From contig CAYQVH010000005.1 in the NCBI GenBank assembly GCA_964420975.1, positions 106,329-170,328 on the forward strand: a stretch of DNA of 64,000 nucleotides. The letters are read 5' to 3'. Source of the stretch: Accumulibacter sp964420975 (GTDB lineage Bacteria > Pseudomonadota > Gammaproteobacteria > Burkholderiales > Rhodocyclaceae). The position numbers and the translations under genes were made by a program. Of this stretch, positions 59,854 through 64,000 are shown one piece after another; positions within the stretch are counted from its first letter, which is position 1, and each line of letters opens with the position of its first letter. A model generated the notes under the pieces. It worked only from the letters and a program-made list of their open reading frames with translations, searched no databases and was not told the origin of the DNA.

Positions 59854-61386
59854 TCAGAGCGGAATGTTGCCGTGCTTGCGCCACGGGTTTTCGAGCTTCT
59901 TGTTGCGCAACATCGCCAGCGAGCGGCAAATCCGTTTGCGCGTCTCGTGCGGCATGATGACGTCGTCGATGAAGCCACGGGCGCCGGCGACAAAGGGGTT
60001 GGCGAACTTGGCCTTGTATTCTGCCTCGCGTGCGGCAAGCTTTTCCGGGTCGCTCTTTTCTTCCCGGAAAATGATCTCGACCGCGCCTTTCGGTCCCATG
60101 ACCGCGATTTCCGCCGAAGGCCAGGCAAAGTTCACGTCGCCGCGCAAATGCTTGGAAGCCATGACGTCGTAGGCGCCCCCGTACGCCTTGCGCGTGATGA
60201 CGGTGATCTTGGGGACCGTGCATTCGGCGTAGGCGTAGAGGAGCTTGGCGCCGTGCTTGATGATGCCACCGTATTCCTGCGCCGTGCCGGGCATGAAGCC
60301 GGGGACGTCGACGAAGGTGATCACCGGAATGTTGAAGGCGTCGCAGAAGCGGACAAAACGCGCCGCCTTGATCGAGCTCTTGATGTCCAGGCAGCCGGCG
60401 AGAACCAGCGGCTGGTTGGCGACGACCCCAACCGTCGCTCCTTCCATCCGCGCGAACCCGATGACGATATTCTTGGCGTATTCCTTCTGCAGCTCGAAGA
60501 AGTCACCGTCGTCCGAAACTTTGATGATCAGTTCCTTGATGTTGTAAGGCTTGTTGGGGTTGTCGGGGACCAGGGTGTCGAGCGAGAAGTCGAGACGGTC
60601 GGCCGGATCTTGTAGCGGAACGGTCGGCGGCTTTTCCCGGTTGTTGGAGGGTAGAAAGCTAATGAAGCGGCGGAGCATCATCAGCGCCTCGACGTCGTTC
60701 TCGAAGGCGAGATCGGCCACTCCCGACTTGCTCGTATGCGTGACTGCACCGCCGAGTTCTTCGGCGGTGACGTCTTCGTGGGTGACCGTCTTCACGACTT
60801 CCGGACCGGTGACGAACATGTACGAGGAGTCCTTGACCATGAAGATGAAGTCGGTCATCGACGGACTGTAGACCGCTCCTCCCGCGCAGGGACCCATGAT
60901 CAGCGAGATCTGGGGAATGACGCCGGAAGCAAGGACGTTGCGTTGGAAGACGTCGGCGTAGCCGGCGAGCGACGCGACGCCCTCCTGAATGCGGGCTCCC
61001 CCCGAGTCGTTGAGGCCGATTACCGGCGCGCCGACCTTCATGGCGTGGTCCATCACTTTGCAGATCTTCTCGGCGTGTGCCTCGGACAGCGAGCCACCGA
61101 AGACAGTGAAATCCTGCGAGAAGACGAACATCAGGCGGCCGTTGATGGTTCCGCAGCCGATCACCACCCCGTCGCCCGGTACCGACTGTTGGGCCATACC
61201 GAAGTCGTTACAGCGATGCTCCTTGAACATGTCCCATTCTTCGAAGGAACCGCTGTCGAGCAATAGCTCGATGCGCTCGCGGGCCGCCAGTTTGCCCTTC
61301 GCGTGCTGGTTGTCGATGCGTTTCTGTCCACCACCCAGACACGCCGCCGCGCGTTTCTCTGCGAGCTGGCGAATGATGTCGTGCAT
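59854..61386 (-). CDS. pccB: Propionyl-CoA carboxylase, carboxyltransferase subunit
   Basis: A 510-residue carboxyltransferase, normal PccB length. Features: GKLAARERIELLLDSGSFEE, the acyl-CoA oxyanion Gly-Gly sites (DSGGARIQEGVASLAGYADVF, GPCAGGAVYSPSMTDF), and VDVPGFMPGTAQEYGGIIKHGAKLLYAY in the biotin-binding half. The Asp that selects propionyl over acetyl substrates in known PccB enzymes was not checked. The ATG at 61386 is better than the GTG at 61395 because AGGGAG is 8 bp before the ATG. Confidence 0.95.
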   Translation of the reverse strand: MHDIIRQLAEKRAAACLGGGQKRIDNQHAKGKLAARERIELLLDSGSFEEWDMFKEHRCNDFGMAQQSVPGDGVVIGCGTINGRLMFVFSQDFTVFGGSLSEAHAEKICKVMDHAMKVGAPVIGLNDSGGARIQEGVASLAGYADVFQRNVLASGVIPQISLIMGPCAGGAVYSPSMTDFIFMVKDSSYMFVTGPEVVKTVTHEDVTAEELGGAVTHTSKSGVADLAFENDVEALMMLRRFISFLPSNNREKPPTVPLQDPADRLDFSLDTLVPDNPNKPYNIKELIIKVSDDGDFFELQKEYAKNIVIGFARMEGATVGVVANQPLVLAGCLDIKSSIKAARFVRFCDAFNIPVITFVDVPGFMPGTAQEYGGIIKHGAKLLYAYAECTVPKITVITRKAYGGAYDVMASKHLRGDVNFAWPSAEIAVMGPKGAVEIIFREEKSDPEKLAAREAEYKAKFANPFVAGARGFIDDVIMPHETRKRICRSLAMLRNKKLENPWRKHGNIPL

Positions 61387-61481
61387 AAGGTCCACTCCCT
61401 AAGGTGTCGCGTCAATCAGAACTGCTCAAACAGATCGTAGGCTGTGCCGCCGAACGAACGAACGGCCGGCCGATCACGTTC

Positions 61482-62489
61482 TCAATGTTTCAGATAAGCC
61501 AGCAGGCGCGTCGCAGCGGCGCCCGGCGTCGTCGTCCCTTCGGCGACAGCGGCCGACAGCTCGGGCAAGGCCGAACGCACTGCGACGTGCGAACGAAAAT
61601 GCTGGCGCAGGCCCGAATCAATCAGGGTCCACATCCAGTCGACGGCTTGCCTGCGCCGCTTGTCGGCAAACTCTCCACTGGTGATCATGGTTTCGCGGTA
61701 GCGTTCGACTTCCTGCCAAAACTCCTGGATGCCGCGTTTGGCGAGGGCGCTGACGGCCAGCACGGGGGGCCGCCAGTTGGGGCTCGTACTGCGCAGCATG
61801 GTTAGGGCGGCTTTCATTTGCCCACGCGCAATCGCGGTTGCTCGTTCGTCGAGATCGGCCTTGTTGAAGACGACGATGTCGGCGATTTCAACGATGCCCT
61901 TCTTGATCGCCTGCAGGTCGTCTCCAGCGTTTGGCAACTGCAGCAGAACAAACGCGTCGACCATTCCGGCAACGGTCGTTTCCGACTGGCCGACGCCGAC
62001 CGTTTCGACGATGATGACGTCAAACCCGGCGGCTTCGCAGACCAGCATCGCCTCGCGCGTCTTCTCGGCGACGCCGCCGAGCGACCCGGACGACGGACTC
62101 GGGCGGATAAACGCCTCGTCACGCTGACAAAGGGTTTCCATTCGTGTCTTGTCGCCGAGAATCGATCCGCCGGAGAGCGACGACGAAGGATCGACCGCGA
62201 GTACGGCGATGCGCTTGCCGGCTTCAATCAGATGTATGCCGAGCGTTTCGATGAACGTAGACTTGCCGGCACCGGGGGCGCCGGAGATGCCGATACGTAT
62301 CGTTCGCCCGGTGTGCGGGAGTAGGGTATTCAAGACCTGACGCGCACGTCGCTGGTGATCGCTGCGGGTTGATTCGACCAGGGTGATGGTCTTCGCGAGC
62401 GCACGCCGCCGCCCCGCGAGGACCCCGTCGATGAGGTGCTGGTCGCTGGCCGACAGCCCCGCGGCGGAGGCGCTGCTCATCTCCATCAT
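61482..62489 (-). CDS. meaB: ArgK/MeaB-type GTPase chaperone of methylmalonyl-CoA mutase
   Basis: A 335-residue G3E-family GTPase. Walker A GAPGAGKST (about residues 70-78), DPSSSLSGGSILGDKTRM, the switch region ETVGVGQSE and NKAD (base recognition) are intact. MeaB loads and protects the B12 cofactor of methylmalonyl-CoA mutase. It begins 21 bp after the mutase stop, on the same strand. Often labelled ArgK in annotations, although the arginine-transport kinase role is doubtful. Confidence 0.95.
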   Translation of the reverse strand: MMEMSSASAAGLSASDQHLIDGVLAGRRRALAKTITLVESTRSDHQRRARQVLNTLLPHTGRTIRIGISGAPGAGKSTFIETLGIHLIEAGKRIAVLAVDPSSSLSGGSILGDKTRMETLCQRDEAFIRPSPSSGSLGGVAEKTREAMLVCEAAGFDVIIVETVGVGQSETTVAGMVDAFVLLQLPNAGDDLQAIKKGIVEIADIVVFNKADLDERATAIARGQMKAALTMLRSTSPNWRPPVLAVSALAKRGIQEFWQEVERYRETMITSGEFADKRRRQAVDWMWTLIDSGLRQHFRSHVAVRSALPELSAAVAEGTTTPGAAATRLLAYLKH

Positions 62490-62510
62490 CGACGCCTGAT
62501 GAACCTGTGC

Positions 62511-64000
62511 CTAAACGACGGCTTGCGCGCGTGCCTTACGGATTTCGGAAAGGACGGTGAGCGCGGAGTCTTCAATGCGTGTGCCGGGGCCGAAAATTGC
62601 CTTTGCACCGGCGTGGTAGAGGAACTCGTAGTCCTGTGCCGGGATGACGCCGCCAGCGAAAACGATGATGTCTTCGGCGCCTTGTTCATGGAGCGCCTTG
62701 ACCAGCGCGGGCAGCAAGGTCTTGTGCCCGGCAGCGAGCGACGAGACGCCAACGGCGTGAACGTCGTTCTCGATGGCCAGGCGAGCCGCTTCCTCGGGCG
62801 TCTGGAAAAGTGGTCCGACGTCGATGTCGAAGCCGAGGTCGGCAAACGCCGTCGCGACGACCTTTGCGCCGCGATCGTGTCCGTCCTGGCCGAGCTTGGC
62901 GATCATGATCCGCGGCCGGCGGCCTTCGTCTTCACTGAATCGGACGATTTCAGCTTTGAGAGCTTCCCACGTGCTCATCCCTTCAACCACCGCCCCGTAT
63001 ACCCCGGAAACCGTCTGTTGTGTCGCCCGGAAGCGGCCAAAGACTTTCTCCAAGGCGTCAGAAACTTCACCGACGGTCGCCCGCAAGCGCATCGCGCTGA
63101 CCGCGCAGTCAAGCAGGTTGCCGTTGCCGGTTTCGGCGCAGCGGGTCAGCTCGGCGAGTGCGGCTTCGACCTTGGCGCCGTCGCGAGTCCCTCGTACCTG
63201 CTTCAAACGTGCGACTTGTGCTTCGCGAACGGCGTTGTTGTCGATGTCGAGAATGTCGATCGCGTCTTCCTTGGCCAGCTTGTACTTGTTGACGCCGACG
63301 ATGACGTCTTTGCCGGAGTCGATGCGCGCCTGCTTGTCGGCGGCACAGCCTTCGATCTTCATTTTCGCCCAGCCCGACTCGACGGCATGCGTCATGCCGC
63401 CCATTGCTTCGACCTCCTCGATGATCGTCCACGCCTGGTCAACCAGGTCTTGGGTCAGTCTTTCCATCAGATACGAGCCGGCCCAGGGATCGATGACGTT
63501 GGTGATATGCGTTTCTTCCTGGATGATGAGCTGCGTGTTGCGGGCGATCCGCGCCGAGAATTCGGTGGGTAACGCAATCGCTTCGTCGAGCGCGTTGGTG
63601 TGCAAGGATTGGGTACCGCCGAAGACGGCTGCCATCGCTTCGATCGTCGTTCGCACGACGTTGTTGTACGGATCCTGTTCCGTCAGCGACCAGCCGGAAG
63701 TCTGACAGTGCGTGCGCAGCATCATCGACTTCGGGCTCTTGGGCGAGAATTCCTGCATGATCTTCCACCACAACAGACGCGCCGCGCGCAGCTTGGCGAC
63801 CTCGAGATAGAAATTCATGCCGATTGCGAAAAAGAACGACAGCCGGCCGGCGAAATCGTCGACGTCAAGGCCCGACGCCAGCGCCGTCTTCACGTACTCG
63901 CGGCCGTCGGCGAGGGTGAAGGCGAGTTCAAGCGCCTGGGTCGCGCCGGCTTCCTGCATGTGGTAACCCGAGATCGAGATCGAGTTGAACTTCGGCATGT
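62511..64000 (-). CDS. scpA: Methylmalonyl-CoA mutase (C-terminal part; cut by window end)
   Basis: At least 496 residues; the N-terminal third lies beyond the window. The TIM-barrel substrate domain (SISGYHMQEAGATQALELAF, RTHCQTSGWSLTEQDPYNNV) is followed by the B12-binding domain at the C-terminus with KLGQDGHDRG (cobalt-ligating His, DxHxxG), VSSLAAGHKTL and AGGVIPAQD. It interconverts (R)-methylmalonyl-CoA and succinyl-CoA. The full-length single-chain form is implied because substrate and B12 domains are fused here. First visible gene of the mutase-meaB-pccB-pccA unit. Confidence 0.96.
   Translation of the reverse strand, partial: MPKFNSISISGYHMQEAGATQALELAFTLADGREYVKTALASGLDVDDFAGRLSFFFAIGMNFYLEVAKLRAARLLWWKIMQEFSPKSPKSMMLRTHCQTSGWSLTEQDPYNNVVRTTIEAMAAVFGGTQSLHTNALDEAIALPTEFSARIARNTQLIIQEETHITNVIDPWAGSYLMERLTQDLVDQAWTIIEEVEAMGGMTHAVESGWAKMKIEGCAADKQARIDSGKDVIVGVNKYKLAKEDAIDILDIDNNAVREAQVARLKQVRGTRDGAKVEAALAELTRCAETGNGNLLDCAVSAMRLRATVGEVSDALEKVFGRFRATQQTVSGVYGAVVEGMSTWEALKAEIVRFSEDEGRRPRIMIAKLGQDGHDRGAKVVATAFADLGFDIDVGPLFQTPEEAARLAIENDVHAVGVSSLAAGHKTLLPALVKALHEQGAEDIIVFAGGVIPAQDYEFLYHAGAKAIFGPGTRIEDSALTVLSEIRKARAQAVV

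Noticed and set aside
58347..59957. Long open frame (536 codons) antisense to pccA
   Set aside because: High GC and the strong codon bias of pccA leave the opposite frame open. The translation has no domain, and pccA is certain.
1..64000. tRNA, rRNA, insertion sequence or prophage
   Set aside because: No tRNA-like GGTTCGA-type T-arm with a matching acceptor stem was noticed in the gaps, and no transposase, integrase or terminal inverted repeat was found.

Overview
The window is GC-rich, densely coded chromosomal DNA with little intergenic space. I see no rRNA, tRNA, CRISPR array, insertion sequence or phage gene. The gene set (ubiG, mfd, a VC_2705-type sodium:solute symporter with its DUF4212 partner, a large 1555-residue NAD-glutamate dehydrogenase, a propionyl-CoA/methylmalonyl-CoA module) suggests a betaproteobacterium, probably Rhodocyclales. 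Divergent ppx and ppk, a CYTH-CHAD protein, an acetate-type symporter and the propionyl module fit a polyphosphate-accumulating, 'Candidatus Accumulibacter'-like organism. That taxonomic call is inference from gene content, not from a marker gene.

Layout. 1-6800: polyphosphate (ppx partial, ppk) and stringent response (relA), then an EamA exporter and mtfA. 6800-14400: an EcsC-like protein, a K+ channel with an RCK domain, the CYTH-CHAD protein, MgtE, a SulP permease and TrmL. 14400-20000: mfd-aroG and a sirtuin. 20000-22920: two OmpA-like genes that are identical over 647 bp, terminator included, flanking an S-adenosylhomocysteine/methylthioadenosine deaminase-like gene. 23000-28500: ubiG-gph-cbiX-trmO, a Gly/Tyr-rich exported protein, and the coupled pair M61 peptidase-pdxH. 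28700-36670: a glutamate/aspartate ABC importer (gltIJKL) followed by NAD-glutamate dehydrogenase, a coherent glutamate uptake and catabolism unit.

36840-42230 is a tightly coupled glycan operon: an ArnC-like GT2, a WbqC-like protein, an ATP-grasp ligase, an amidohydrolase and an ArnT-like membrane glycosyltransferase. 43200-51300 is mostly transport and signalling: the symporter pair, TrkH, a double DUF1538 transporter with a PII-like protein, a CBS protein, an unknown 145-residue protein and a phosphoesterase.

51640-55640 is the most interesting region. A second ArnC-like GT2 is followed by a class II aminoacyl-tRNA-synthetase-like protein that resembles amino acid:carrier-protein ligases, a 2-oxoglutarate/Fe(II) oxygenase, a carrier protein with an intact phosphopantetheine serine, and a NeuD/PglD-like left-handed beta-helix acyltransferase. 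Read together they suggest a pathway that loads an amino acid on a carrier protein, may hydroxylate it there, and transfers it to a sugar destined for a polyprenyl-phosphate carrier. This is inferred from family membership and gene order; I cannot confirm it from sequence alone.

55870-64000: a two-membrane-segment HAMP sensor with no visible output domain, then, on the minus strand, the order methylmalonyl-CoA mutase (cut by the window end) - argK/meaB - pccB - pccA, ending in a clear terminator. This converts propionyl-CoA to succinyl-CoA or runs the reverse, although no epimerase gene is in view.
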